A stretch of DNA of 64,000 nucleotides from an uncultured Isosphaeraceae bacterium (GCA_945957605.1 CAMFLR010000001.1:372001-436000), one strand, 5' to 3'; numbered from the stretch's first letter, positions 45,262 through 53,858 are shown. The notes: generated by a model not told the origin, from the sequence alone. Made by a program: numbers and translations.

Positions 45262-46461
45262 ATGCAAGATCCAGTCACCGGAAGCTCGTCCGCCGGGTCG
45301 GGTTTCTTCCAGCGCGGACCGATCGGCAAGGCTTATCGCGAAGCCCTTCGACTCGGGTTTCACCAAACGCAACGCCCGCGCGTGTTGATGGCTTTGCTTT
45401 CGCCCATGGTAACGTGGTTTCCCTTGCTCATTCTTTCACTGATCGCCGGACACGCGATCGGCCATTCCGTGGTCATCCCATTTCTCCACGACCCTTCGGC
45501 CTACGGGCGATACCTCTTCGCGCTGCCCCTGCTCTTGCTGTCCGATCACGTGATCAACACACTTCGCTCGGCGCAGACCGGTTACTTCCTCGAAACCGGA
45601 ATGATCGGCGAGGAATCGATTCCGACCTACAAGACGCTGCTCGATCAACTCGTTGAACTTCATCGCTCGAAGCGCATGAAGGTGATTTTGCTCATTGCGA
45701 GCTATGCGATCGTCATCATTTTCCGCACGCAAATCGCCTATAGCGCGGGGGATTCAAGCTGGGAGAATCTCAAGTCGCGTACTTCTCACTCAATTACCCC
45801 TGCCGGCTGGTGGTGCATTCTGGTCAGCCTTCCGGCGATGGGTTTTCTCTTCGCCCTGTCATTCTGGCGGGCTTTGGTGTGGTCGTGGTTCCTGTTCAAG
45901 GTCTCCCGGCTTCAACTCGAGCTGACCGCGACTCACCCCGACCGTTCGGGTGGACTTGGCTTCCTGTGCTGGGGCCAGGCGAGCTTCGGCCTCATTCTCG
46001 CGGCCGTCTCGGCGGTTCTCTCGGGAAGCTTCGCGGCCGAAGTGCTGTACCATCACGAGACGTTTGACGGTCTCAAATATCACTTCGTGATTTTCGTCGC
46101 GCTCAGCCTGGCGATCCTGATTGCACCGCTGCTTGTATTCTCGCAAAAAATGTCTCGCGTCCGCTTTCGCGCGTTGCTCGACTATGGTTTGCTCACCTGG
46201 AAACATGATCGCGCGTTCGATCGCAAATGGATCGCCAATCCCGAGCGTTCGGCTGAGGAACTGCTGGGCAGTCGCGACGTTGCGACGCTCGCCAACATTG
46301 GCGATGCCTATGAGCAGGTGTCGAAAATGCGCGTCGTACCGTTCGATCAGCAGGCGTTTATCATCATGGTCGCCTGCGCAGTTGTGCCGATGGTTCCCTT
46401 CGTGCTGACGACCCTTCCGCTGACAGAGATCATGAAAAAGCTCGCGGTCTTCCTGGTTTAA
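45262..46461 (+). CDS. Large multi-pass membrane protein of unknown function
   Basis: A 399-residue inner-membrane protein with about seven to eight TM helices (first pair about 46-66 and 83-101; others about 140-158, 182-205, 240-262, 272-292, 370-388). An ATHPDRSGGLGFLCWG block at about 220-236 is a recognisable conserved turn of an uncharacterised family; I do not know its name. A cytoplasmic stretch (TLANIGDAYEQVSKMRVVPFD) precedes the last TM region. The ATG follows TTGGGATAGATTC. It starts 28 bases after the CAX gene, so one transcript is likely. Probably a channel or scaffold. Confidence 0.78.
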   Translation: MQDPVTGSSSAGSGFFQRGPIGKAYREALRLGFHQTQRPRVLMALLSPMVTWFPLLILSLIAGHAIGHSVVIPFLHDPSAYGRYLFALPLLLLSDHVINTLRSAQTGYFLETGMIGEESIPTYKTLLDQLVELHRSKRMKVILLIASYAIVIIFRTQIAYSAGDSSWENLKSRTSHSITPAGWWCILVSLPAMGFLFALSFWRALVWSWFLFKVSRLQLELTATHPDRSGGLGFLCWGQASFGLILAAVSAVLSGSFAAEVLYHHETFDGLKYHFVIFVALSLAILIAPLLVFSQKMSRVRFRALLDYGLLTWKHDRAFDRKWIANPERSAEELLGSRDVATLANIGDAYEQVSKMRVVPFDQQAFIIMVACAVVPMVPFVLTTLPLTEIMKKLAVFLV

Positions 46462-46577
46462 CAGAACTGCGCTGTGACCGGCGGCCTGTTAAAGTTTGCC
46501 GATTATTCCGTCGATACCTTCTGGGTGGTGCTTGACGCCGAGTCTGCGCGCTGAGAAATCGGCGGACTCGCCCGACG

Positions 46578-47825
46578 ATGCAGGCTCCGAGGTGTCGATT
46601 GGCTCGGTCCCCCCGACGAACCTGCCTTTGGGCATTGCTGGCAGCTCTTGCTGCGAGCGTCGGGTGTGCAACGTCAGATAGCGTGGTGCGATTTCAGAGC
46701 CCCGACTTACCCCCCTTACCTCCCGCCACTGCGCCGGCTGACCCCCCGGCGCCGCCCGAAGCGCTTGCCGGTGTTGGCGAAGTGCCGCCAGGTTCGATCG
46801 ATGCGTTCAGGCCGATCGGCCCCGACCCGGACGGCCGTAGTTCAATCGCGCAGAACCGTTTGCGCAACATGGGCGACGAGGATACGGAAGACATCTCCCG
46901 ATTCCCAGACTTCCACGATGATCCGCTCAAGCATTCGGGAATCCCGGCCTCGGAACGCGATCCGTTCCTGTTCCCAGGATTGATGAATTTGATCTACGGC
47001 GACACCTGGCGCCTCGAAGAAGACGCTCGCGTCGCGCGCGAGAAACGATTCAGACGCCAGGCAAACATTGACATTCGCGATCCAGACCCGGACACCGCAA
47101 ACTTTCCCAACGGTGCCTATACCCTGCCGAAGGGGCGGCTCTACCTCGAAACATCACCGATTGGCCTTTATGGCAGCAGCAACAGCACTCCCAAGACCTA
47201 CCAATGGGAATATTTGGTTCGTTACGGTTTGACCGATAACCTCGAACTCCGCATTTTCTCGAACGGCCTGACCGTGCAGGACACTCGGCAGCGGGTGATT
47301 GGCGTGTCGCCGATCGCCTTTGACTTCAAGGTTCACTTCTGGGAAGAGAATCTCAAATATCATATCCCAGCGATGGGCGTTGAGATGTACATTTCCACGC
47401 CTTTCGGCTCGCCTCAGTTCAGCCAGGGAACAGCTCCATCACTCAATCTCCTGTTCGATCAAAGTCTGCCGTTTGACGTGGGATTTGAATACAACTTCGG
47501 TATCACGGGTGTTCAAAACGGCATCCATGAGAATCGCTATCAATTCAGTTTCGCCTGGTCCTTTCAGCGTGAGGTTGTGCCCGACTTCGACGTCTTCGTG
47601 CAGGGTTTCTACAACGCCACTGGCCTGCCCCGCGTTCCGCGCAAGTCGGAATTCCATCTCTCGTCGCTCGAACACGACGTCTCGATTCCCACCGTTAACG
47701 TCGTCGGCGTGGGTGGGATCTGGACGGTTAACGATCGCCTCGCCATCTTCGGTAGCTACAACTTCGGCACGAACCCCGCCTCGCCGCACCACATCGCACT
47801 GCTGGGATTTGCCGTCGCCTTTTAA
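46578..47825 (+). CDS. Outer-membrane transporter-like lipoprotein (Phenol_MetA_deg-type barrel)
   Basis: A 415-residue exported protein. The N-terminus has Arg-rich residues, a hydrophobic core (WALLAALAASVGC) and a lipobox-like LAASVGC with the lipid-attachment Cys about residue 30. A Pro-rich linker (about 40-70) and an acidic region follow, then a beta-barrel-like domain from about 175 to the C-terminal LLGFAVAF: alternating aromatic strands (YQWEYLVRYGLTDNLELRI). This matches the 'transporter' family also called Phenol_MetA_deg. It may form an outer-membrane pore. The ribosome binding site is weak. It is separated by 116 bases from the membrane protein, so it could have its own promoter. 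Confidence 0.78.
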   Translation: MQAPRCRLARSPRRTCLWALLAALAASVGCATSDSVVRFQSPDLPPLPPATAPADPPAPPEALAGVGEVPPGSIDAFRPIGPDPDGRSSIAQNRLRNMGDEDTEDISRFPDFHDDPLKHSGIPASERDPFLFPGLMNLIYGDTWRLEEDARVAREKRFRRQANIDIRDPDPDTANFPNGAYTLPKGRLYLETSPIGLYGSSNSTPKTYQWEYLVRYGLTDNLELRIFSNGLTVQDTRQRVIGVSPIAFDFKVHFWEENLKYHIPAMGVEMYISTPFGSPQFSQGTAPSLNLLFDQSLPFDVGFEYNFGITGVQNGIHENRYQFSFAWSFQREVVPDFDVFVQGFYNATGLPRVPRKSEFHLSSLEHDVSIPTVNVVGVGGIWTVNDRLAIFGSYNFGTNPASPHHIALLGFAVAF

Positions 47826-48102
47826 TCGCGCTGAAACGGTTTGACTTGGCGGTCAGACTCACCTTAAACTAGTCGACTGGAAGTTTGGGCGATCTGGTTG
47901 GTTTATGACGAATTGGTTTTCTCTCATGGCATGGCGGCCGAGTGTGTTCAGGGACGAAGAGTCTCGATCGCCGTCAAACTGACGTTGGCTAGCTGCAAGT
48001 AACTCCTCTCCGGTCGAGAATCACCGCACTCTCCTGGCGGAGATTCCGTATCCTTTGAAGAAGATGCCACCAGGGGTGGCCGGTCTCGGAGGATTCGCGA
48101 CG

Positions 48103-48993
48103 ATGACCTGCAAGTCGTTGCCCGGAATGTCGGTCCTGGCTTCATCCCAGGCGAGCCAGTGGAAAGCGCTCGATGCGTTCGTGCTCGACGGGCGGTCGGA
48201 ATCCCCGTTCTGCCACCGGGGCGACGTTCATCGCGTCGTTTTCCACCTTCGCGGCAGTGCCCGCGTTGAATGGAAGAGTCCCGGGCGATTCGTGCGGTTC
48301 TTTTCGAGCCCAGGTGCGTTTACCGTCATTCCCGCGCGGGTCGAAAGCGAGTTCGTGTTTGACCGGCCGATCCAGATACTCGCGCTGAATATCAAACCGG
48401 GAACGCTCGAAAGTCTTGCCTGCGACGCATGGGACCTGAACGACGCAACCGTCGAACTCACACCTGCCCCCAATAAGCGAGACCAGGAATTCTGGAACCT
48501 GGGCCAGAAGCTGGCTAGCCTGCTCCAGGCACCTTCAGCTGGCGCGAGAATCTACGCCGAAGCGCTGCAAACCCAAATTTGCCTTCAACTTCTGTGGCGT
48601 TTCTCGTCGCTTGGTACTCCGGCTGAATCTGAACCCGAAAGCGCTGAAGGACAGCGATTCAAGCGCGTGCTCGACTACATTCAGGCGTCGCTCGGTGATG
48701 AATTGTCGCTCAACGAACTCGCGAGTGTCGCCGGCTACAGCCCGAACTATTTCCTCGGCGCGTTCAAACGCGCGACCGGCCGCTCGCCGCATATTTACCT
48801 CACCGAACAGCGCATCCTCCGCGCCTGCGAGCTTCTGAAAAACCCCCATCGACCGATCGTCGCAGTGGCGCTCGAAGTTGGGTTTTCGTCGCAAAGCCAC
48901 TTTACGTCAGTTTTTAGGCGATTGCGCAAAACGACGCCTGCCGCTTATCGTCGCGACGTTCTCGGCATCTCCGCTGAAGATCCGACGCTCTGA
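48103..48993 (+). CDS. AraC-family transcriptional regulator
   Basis: A 296-residue regulator: an N-terminal cupin-like sensing domain (about 20-180) and a C-terminal double helix-turn-helix of the AraC/XylS type (about 190-290) with LNELASVAGYSPNYFLGAFKRATG (HTH 1) and IVAVALEVGFSSQSHFTSVFRR (HTH 2). The ATG at 48103 has GGAGG ten bases upstream; a TTG at 48055 is rejected. Just upstream of that site a perfect six-base stem GCCACC/GGTGGC (48066-48071 with 48075-48080) might affect translation. Located inside the metal-like cluster, it may sense its inducer and control the operons around it (inference). Confidence 0.88.
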   Translation: MTCKSLPGMSVLASSQASQWKALDAFVLDGRSESPFCHRGDVHRVVFHLRGSARVEWKSPGRFVRFFSSPGAFTVIPARVESEFVFDRPIQILALNIKPGTLESLACDAWDLNDATVELTPAPNKRDQEFWNLGQKLASLLQAPSAGARIYAEALQTQICLQLLWRFSSLGTPAESEPESAEGQRFKRVLDYIQASLGDELSLNELASVAGYSPNYFLGAFKRATGRSPHIYLTEQRILRACELLKNPHRPIVAVALEVGFSSQSHFTSVFRRLRKTTPAAYRRDVLGISAEDPTL

Positions 48994-49141
48994 TTCGTCC
49001 GACCCGATCATGCAATTTCGCAAACGAATCGTGAAGATCTTGATAGCGGGGCGGTTTTGATAAGATAGACTAACCTGGGAAACACCGCTTTTTGTCGGTG
49101 CCGCACACTCATTGATTCGACTCACTTTGCGAGGTGCAACC

Positions 49142-49483
49142 ATGTCCGATACGACGGTTCAGGGCGAAGTCACATCGGCGGCTGAATCGGCCATGCAATT
49201 GGTGACTCGTGCCACGAAAGAAGGTGCCGCCAGCGCCCGCGAAGCCGCCGAGAAGACCTGGGCTGCCACCAGCCTGTTCGCCTGCCGCTTCGTTTATACG
49301 ACCTGTTACACAATTTCGTACGGCGTGGTCTTCCCCGCGACGCTCATTGCCTGCTCGATTCCCAAGAATAACGCCGCGGTTCGTGGCCTTATCGATGGTG
49401 CCAGCGCCGCCCGCGCCAAGGTCGACGACATCAAGGCTCACGGCCTTTCGGGAAGCTCGTCGCCAGCTATTGCGAACGCCTGA
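49142..49483 (+). CDS. Small hydrophobic protein, YGVVFP family (second copy)
   Basis: A 113-residue paralogue of the protein at 36567-36884: an Ala/Glu-rich helix (about 10-45), a hydrophobic part with TTCYTISYGVVFPATLIACSIPK, and an IDGASAARAKVDDIK helix with a short Ser/Ala-rich tail. Its ATG has GCGAGGTGCAACC upstream (49142); a start at 49112 is rejected. It precedes, by 146 bases, the double-HMA/DUF454 protein, mirroring the first copy's position before the ATPase. Together with the shared double-HMA domains this points to duplication of a two-gene module. Confidence 0.75.
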   Translation: MSDTTVQGEVTSAAESAMQLVTRATKEGAASAREAAEKTWAATSLFACRFVYTTCYTISYGVVFPATLIACSIPKNNAAVRGLIDGASAARAKVDDIKAHGLSGSSSPAIANA

Positions 49484-49629
49484 GCCAAGCATTTTATTGA
49501 CGGGGGATTTCGGTCGTGCATCTGCACCGATTGCGGGTGCACGCGATTCCCTGCGCTCCGCTGATCCGCGTTTTTGCCTGGAATTGGCGATGGACGCCCC
49601 AGGTTCCGGACATCTCAGTGAGGAGCATC

Positions 49630-50730
49630 GTGCCCAGATCACTCGCCCTTCCCCAGCCGACGGAGCCGAGCGAATCCGCAGCCGCGGTTGGCCCATTCTC
49701 GACGCCACTGACGATTGAAATCGACGAGCAAACCGGCATCGTCCACTTGCAGGACGTACGCAACTTCGTCGCCCGCAAACGCGCGTTTTGCCGGCGATTT
49801 CTCGAACTAATCTCGCTTCATCCCGAAGCCACTCGCGCCGAAGTGGAGTTGGAATCATCCACCTGCCGGATCGAATTTGAATCAGCGTGGGCTACGTCGA
49901 AGCTCATGGCGGAAGTGGTTACATCCGCGATTCGTCAGGCACTTGAGACCGCTCCGGCCGAACCGCGGATCACCTGGTGGCAGCCCGCAGGTGCCTGGTC
50001 GACCCTGACGTTTTATAGCGATCAGGATGACCTCTCGATCTGGGAAACGCGCGAACGCCGGCAGGGCGCAATTCGCTTCCGCCATGCGTCACGATCGGGA
50101 CGCAAAGCTCGGTTAAGCCGCATCGCTCAAGAATTGGACGCTGTTCCGCTGTGCCGCAACTGCCACCTCGTGCGCTGGTCGCGCCGGCTGGCGATTGATT
50201 GCGAAGTTGAGGGCCAGGATTCTCGGCTCATTCTCGACCAGGTCGAACGTCTGCGCAACGATGTTGATACTGAACTCGCCCGCTCCCACGCCTTGGAGGC
50301 AGGCGAACGAGCGTTCGTCGTCGCACGAGGCCCGAAGCGCTGGGGGTATATGTTTCTCGGTGGCTGCTCGTTCGTGATGTCGGTGATCGGCCTCATCGTT
50401 CCGGGGATTCCGACCGTCCCCTTCCTGCTCGCAACGAGTTACTGCTTCGCCCGTTCATCCCCCGCGCTGAACGAGATGCTTCTCGACTCCCCCTTCTTCG
50501 GCGACATCCTTCAGGAGTGGGAAGAATTCGGCGGGGTGAGCAATGAGTCAAAGCTCAAACTCGCGGGATTCACACTCGTAGTCATTCTCATCACGGTCGC
50601 ATTCGCGCCAATTTCGCCAGTGATTATGGGAATTGTCGCAGCGATTTCGGCAACAAGTCTCTACGGCATTGCGCGACTTCCGGGAATCGATCCGGCACGC
50701 AACTCGTTACCGGCTCCCGCGGCGATTTGA
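49630..50730 (+). CDS. Double HMA-like domain fused to DUF454 (YbaN-type) membrane domain
   Basis: A 366-residue membrane protein. Two HMA-like ferredoxin-fold modules without CxxC (about 20-105 and 130-215) match in layout those of the two P-type ATPases of the cluster; a HLVRWSRRLAIDCEVEG block in the second resembles the corresponding strand there. Then comes a DUF454 domain (about 238-345): GYMFLGGCSFVMSVIGLIVP, a PGIPTVPFLLATSYCFARSSP hairpin (given here in two overlapping parts) and TM helices after it. DUF454 is uncharacterised. The start is GTG 49630 with AGGAG four bases upstream; the in-frame GTG at 49516 lies in sequence unlike the family. Probable membrane partner of the ATPases via shared HMA modules. 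Confidence 0.8.
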   Translation: MPRSLALPQPTEPSESAAAVGPFSTPLTIEIDEQTGIVHLQDVRNFVARKRAFCRRFLELISLHPEATRAEVELESSTCRIEFESAWATSKLMAEVVTSAIRQALETAPAEPRITWWQPAGAWSTLTFYSDQDDLSIWETRERRQGAIRFRHASRSGRKARLSRIAQELDAVPLCRNCHLVRWSRRLAIDCEVEGQDSRLILDQVERLRNDVDTELARSHALEAGERAFVVARGPKRWGYMFLGGCSFVMSVIGLIVPGIPTVPFLLATSYCFARSSPALNEMLLDSPFFGDILQEWEEFGGVSNESKLKLAGFTLVVILITVAFAPISPVIMGIVAAISATSLYGIARLPGIDPARNSLPAPAAI

Positions 50731-50840
50731 GCGATTTCCCGTCGTTAAGGCTGGAAATCAAGGAAGGGGCGGCGCACACTCAGGATCGTTTCTGTTGTCC
50801 CGCGTGACGCGCAGACTTGGCGATCATCGAGGATCCGCTG

Positions 50841-51086
50841 ATGGTCTATATCCTCTTACTCATCGGCGTTCCGATTTTTCTCGGCATTTGCTTGTTCGGT
50901 ATCAAAGTCGATCGCACGGACTTTAACAATCGCTTCCCGCCGATAACGGACGAGGAATTCATGGCGCTCTGTCCAGCGGGAACGCGTCCCGAAATCGCGC
51001 TCAAAGTTCGGCGTATTGTGTCAGAGCAAGCGGGAGTCGAATACGAACGCATCTATCCGTCGACACGTTTCATCAATGATCTCTGA
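50841..51086 (+). CDS. Membrane-anchored truncated ACP-like protein, copy 1
   Basis: An 81-residue protein: N-terminal TM helix (about 3-20), then a FPPITDEEFMALCPAGTRPE block and a helix plus loop closely resembling the first part of an acyl carrier protein (ALKVRRIVSEQAGVEYERIYPSTRFINDL). It ends exactly where an ACP would continue with the GxDS motif. So the phosphopantetheine serine and helices II-IV are missing. The ATG at 50841 has GAGGATCCGCTG upstream. Paralogous to the next gene, 149 bases downstream. It lies between the HMA/DUF454 gene and the chemotaxis operon. Unknown function. Confidence 0.7.
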   Translation: MVYILLLIGVPIFLGICLFGIKVDRTDFNNRFPPITDEEFMALCPAGTRPEIALKVRRIVSEQAGVEYERIYPSTRFINDL

Positions 51087-51235
51087 ATGGATTGATAGCA
51101 CCTATTGAACGGTTTCTCGATCAATTTGCTGGAAGTCGAGCCGGCGTCGACGCACACTGAGGGATGATTGCCAACTCTTGGCGTGCTGACTTCCGACCCT
51201 TGCGACCTGGTCCGGCAAGTTTGGAGGAGACGCAT

Positions 51236-51505
51236 ATGGCTATGGCGCTTTTCTTTTTGTTTATCGTGTGTCTGGCCATCTTTGACGAGCTTGATCGCGA
51301 CACCTTTCCTGATCAGGTTGATACGCCCAAGTTCCCAGACCGCTTCCCGCCAATCTCCGACTGCGAATTCATGGCCCTTTGCCCGCCTGGAACGCGTCCC
51401 GAAATCGCGCTCAGAGTTCGTCGTATCGTCTCAGAGCAATTGGGCATTGATTACGACTGCATCTATCCGTCGAGTCGGTTCGTCGAGGACCTTGGCTGTG
51501 ACTGA
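51236..51505 (+). CDS. Membrane-anchored truncated ACP-like protein, copy 2
   Basis: An 89-residue paralogue: N-terminal TM helix (about 2-17, ALFFLFIVCLAIF), an acidic linker, the block FPPISDCEFMALCPPGTRPE, then the ACP-like helix-loop ALRVRRIVSEQLGIDYDCIYPSSRFVEDLGCD, here split from the last part by its stop. The frame ends at DLGCD, one residue before the Ser of the ACP DSL motif. The ATG at 51236 has TTGGAGGAGACGCAT upstream and an upstream ATG at 51164 is rejected. Copies 1 and 2 share LCPxGTRPEIAL and VRRIVSEQ at near identity. Unknown role; perhaps a docking or decoy module for enzymes that recognise carrier proteins (inference). Confidence 0.75.
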   Translation: MAMALFFLFIVCLAIFDELDRDTFPDQVDTPKFPDRFPPISDCEFMALCPPGTRPEIALRVRRIVSEQLGIDYDCIYPSSRFVEDLGCD

Positions 51506-51546
51506 TGGCCGCACAGCACTCTCTTACCGCTTCCGCCGCCTGCCTA

Positions 51547-51576
51547 TGGACAATCCATATGGTAAAATGGGATAAT
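51547..51576 (+). promoter_or_regulatory. Possible promoter of the chemotaxis operon
   Basis: TGGACA at 51547-51552, an 18-base spacer and GATAAT at 51571-51576, about 42 bases before the GTG of cheA. Confidence 0.35.
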
Positions 51577-51617
51577 TGAGATGATTGGCGAATTTGCGGC
51601 AACTCTGGGGTGGGCGC

Positions 51618-53858
51618 GTGCTCGAAGAGTTCGTCAAAGACTATCTGATTGAATGTCAGGAGGGGCTCGAACAGTTCGAGACCCAGTTGCTTGCGCTTGA
51701 ACGCGATCCGACTTCGAAACAGGTCGTTTCCGCCATATTTCGCGTGGTGCATTCGATCAAGGGGGCCTCGGGCTTCCTTGGTTTTCCGAAAATGGCGAAG
51801 GTCACCCACCAGGGTGAAGAGCTCCTCGGCAAGCTCCGCGATGGTTCTCGGGAAACTACGCCTGCGGTCGTCAGCGGATTGCTCGGTCTGATCGACGTCA
51901 TCCGCCGCATCATGCAGTCGATCGAAGCGACCGGCACCGAAGGCGACGAGGACGATTCCGCCTTCATCGCTCAACTCAAAGCGCTGCAGACGGCCGATCC
52001 CGCTCCATCAACTCCACCCGTCGCGACACCTCCGCCCGAAGTTCCTCCCGAGCCTGCTCAGCCAGAGCCGATTGCGCCTGAACCAACTCTCGTCGCCGAA
52101 AAGCCGCCGGCCGAACCCGCTCCATCGCACGCGCCCGAACCATCCGCCGAGTCGCCCACCGCGCCGGCATCGGCTCTCACCGATTCGACCATTCGCGTCG
52201 ACGTCGCGCTGCTCGACAAGCTGATGAACCTCGTCGGCGAGCTGGTTCTCACGCGCAATCAAATGCTGCGCTGTTCGCTCGTACGCGACGAGGCCATGTT
52301 CCAGGCCAGTTCGCAACGGCTCAATCTCATCACCACCGAGCTGCAAGAAGGGATGATGAAAACGCGGATGCAACCCATCCGCAACCTTTCGTCCAAGCTC
52401 CCGCGCGTGGTGCGTGATTTGGCAATTCAGTGCGGCAAGCAAGCCACAATCATCATGGAAGGTGAGGAAACCGAGCTCGATCGCACGCTCAGCGAAGCGA
52501 TTAAAGATCCCATCGCCCACATTGTCCGCAACGCCGTCGACCACGGTCTCGAGACGCCCGAACAGCGTGTCGCACGAGGTAAGCCGCCTGAAGGAGTGAT
52601 CCGCCTCCGCGCCTATCACGAAGGCGGCATGGTCAATATCGAAGTTTCGGACGATGGCAACGGTATTGATCCCGCGAAGCTCAAGCGCAAGGCGCTCGAA
52701 CGCGGCTGGCTCACAGAAGAACAGGCGGCAAGCTGGACCGATCGCGAACTGCTGGGCCTGATCTTCCGCCCCGGCTTTTCAACCGCCGAAACGCTCTCGA
52801 TGGTTTCCGGCCGCGGCGTGGGGATGGACGTCGTCAAGAGCCGCATTGAGTCGATTGGTGGCAGCGTCGATGTCTCGAGCCGTATCGGCGAAGGCACGAC
52901 GATGAAAATGAAAATCCCGCTCACGCTGACGATCATCAACGCCCTGATCGTCTCGGCCGGCGGCGATCGCTTCGCAATTCCCCAGGTCAATCTCGTCGAA
53001 CTGATCCGCCTCAAGGGCGACGCGATTGGCGCGGGGATGATCAACCTGCAAGGCACGGCCGTCAGCCGGTATCGCGGCAAACTCTTGCCGCTCGTCGATC
53101 TCAATCGCGTTCTCAACATCGAAGCCGAAGCCAGGCCGACCGAGAGTGACGCGGTAAACATCGTCGTGCTCCAGGCCGATCAGCAACGTTTCGGCCTCGT
53201 CGTCGATCGCATCGATGATGCCCAGGAAATCGTCGTACGTCCCCTCGCCCGCCAGCTCAAGAGCATCTCGTGCCTCGCCGGCGCGACGATCATGGGCGAC
53301 GGCAAAATCGCCTTGATTCTCGACGTCTTTGGCCTGGCCAAGGATCTCGACGGTACGCGCGACCGCACCGGCAATCTCACCGCGCGAGACGACCAGCCCG
53401 CATCGCAACCGATCGACGAATCGCACGCGATGATCCTCCTTCGCGGCACTGATGCTAGCCCCTTTGCGATCGGGCTTCGCGAGGTCGATCGCCTCGAAAC
53501 CTTTGCCGCGTCGACGATCGAATGGATCGCCGGCCGTCCGCTCATGCAGTATCGCGGCAACTTGCTCCCCCTTCTCGACGTCGCCGCGTGGCTCACGAAT
53601 AAACAATGGCTGGGCGATACCAGCGATTCAACCTGGTACCAGATTGTCATTCACGAACACGAAGGAAAACGGCTCGGCCTCGTGTTCGACAAGGTGCTCG
53701 ACATTGTCGAAGACCGGCTCGACGTACGCGGCGAAGCTAGCCGCACCGGTGTTCAATTCACTGCGGCAATCATGGGGCGAGCGACCGAAGTCCTCGACGT
53801 CCCACAGATTCGCGACCGTTACGAAGAATCGCTCCGAGCGGGAGGAGTTGCGCGATGA
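51618..53858 (+). CDS. cheA: Chemotaxis histidine kinase CheA with two CheW-like domains
   Basis: A 746-residue sensor kinase that phosphorylates CheY/CheB in response to receptors. Order: Hpt domain with the phospho-His in VVHSIKGASGF (about His45); a Pro/Ala/Glu-rich linker (about 130-190); dimerisation helices; a GHKL ATPase domain with NAVDHGLE, DDGNGID and GRGVGMD; a first CheW-like domain (about 430-575); and a second one at the C-terminus (about 590-735). The second is a departure from the usual single P5 domain. The start is GTG 51618 with GGGGTG upstream; a TTG at 51585 is rejected. It overlaps cheW by four bases (ATGA). Confidence 0.94.
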   Translation: MLEEFVKDYLIECQEGLEQFETQLLALERDPTSKQVVSAIFRVVHSIKGASGFLGFPKMAKVTHQGEELLGKLRDGSRETTPAVVSGLLGLIDVIRRIMQSIEATGTEGDEDDSAFIAQLKALQTADPAPSTPPVATPPPEVPPEPAQPEPIAPEPTLVAEKPPAEPAPSHAPEPSAESPTAPASALTDSTIRVDVALLDKLMNLVGELVLTRNQMLRCSLVRDEAMFQASSQRLNLITTELQEGMMKTRMQPIRNLSSKLPRVVRDLAIQCGKQATIIMEGEETELDRTLSEAIKDPIAHIVRNAVDHGLETPEQRVARGKPPEGVIRLRAYHEGGMVNIEVSDDGNGIDPAKLKRKALERGWLTEEQAASWTDRELLGLIFRPGFSTAETLSMVSGRGVGMDVVKSRIESIGGSVDVSSRIGEGTTMKMKIPLTLTIINALIVSAGGDRFAIPQVNLVELIRLKGDAIGAGMINLQGTAVSRYRGKLLPLVDLNRVLNIEAEARPTESDAVNIVVLQADQQRFGLVVDRIDDAQEIVVRPLARQLKSISCLAGATIMGDGKIALILDVFGLAKDLDGTRDRTGNLTARDDQPASQPIDESHAMILLRGTDASPFAIGLREVDRLETFAASTIEWIAGRPLMQYRGNLLPLLDVAAWLTNKQWLGDTSDSTWYQIVIHEHEGKRLGLVFDKVLDIVEDRLDVRGEASRTGVQFTAAIMGRATEVLDVPQIRDRYEESLRAGGVAR

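Noticed and set aside
36567-50730. Identification of the cluster as a known ferrosome or magnetosome cluster
   Set aside because: It shares a non-CPx P-type ATPase with ferrosome clusters, but I could not identify FezA or FezC and no magnetosome (mam) proteins are present. It stays a hypothesis.
51411-51974. Minus-strand frame across the start of cheA
   Set aside because: It overlaps the Hpt domain codons of cheA and the ACP-like gene; no features of its own.
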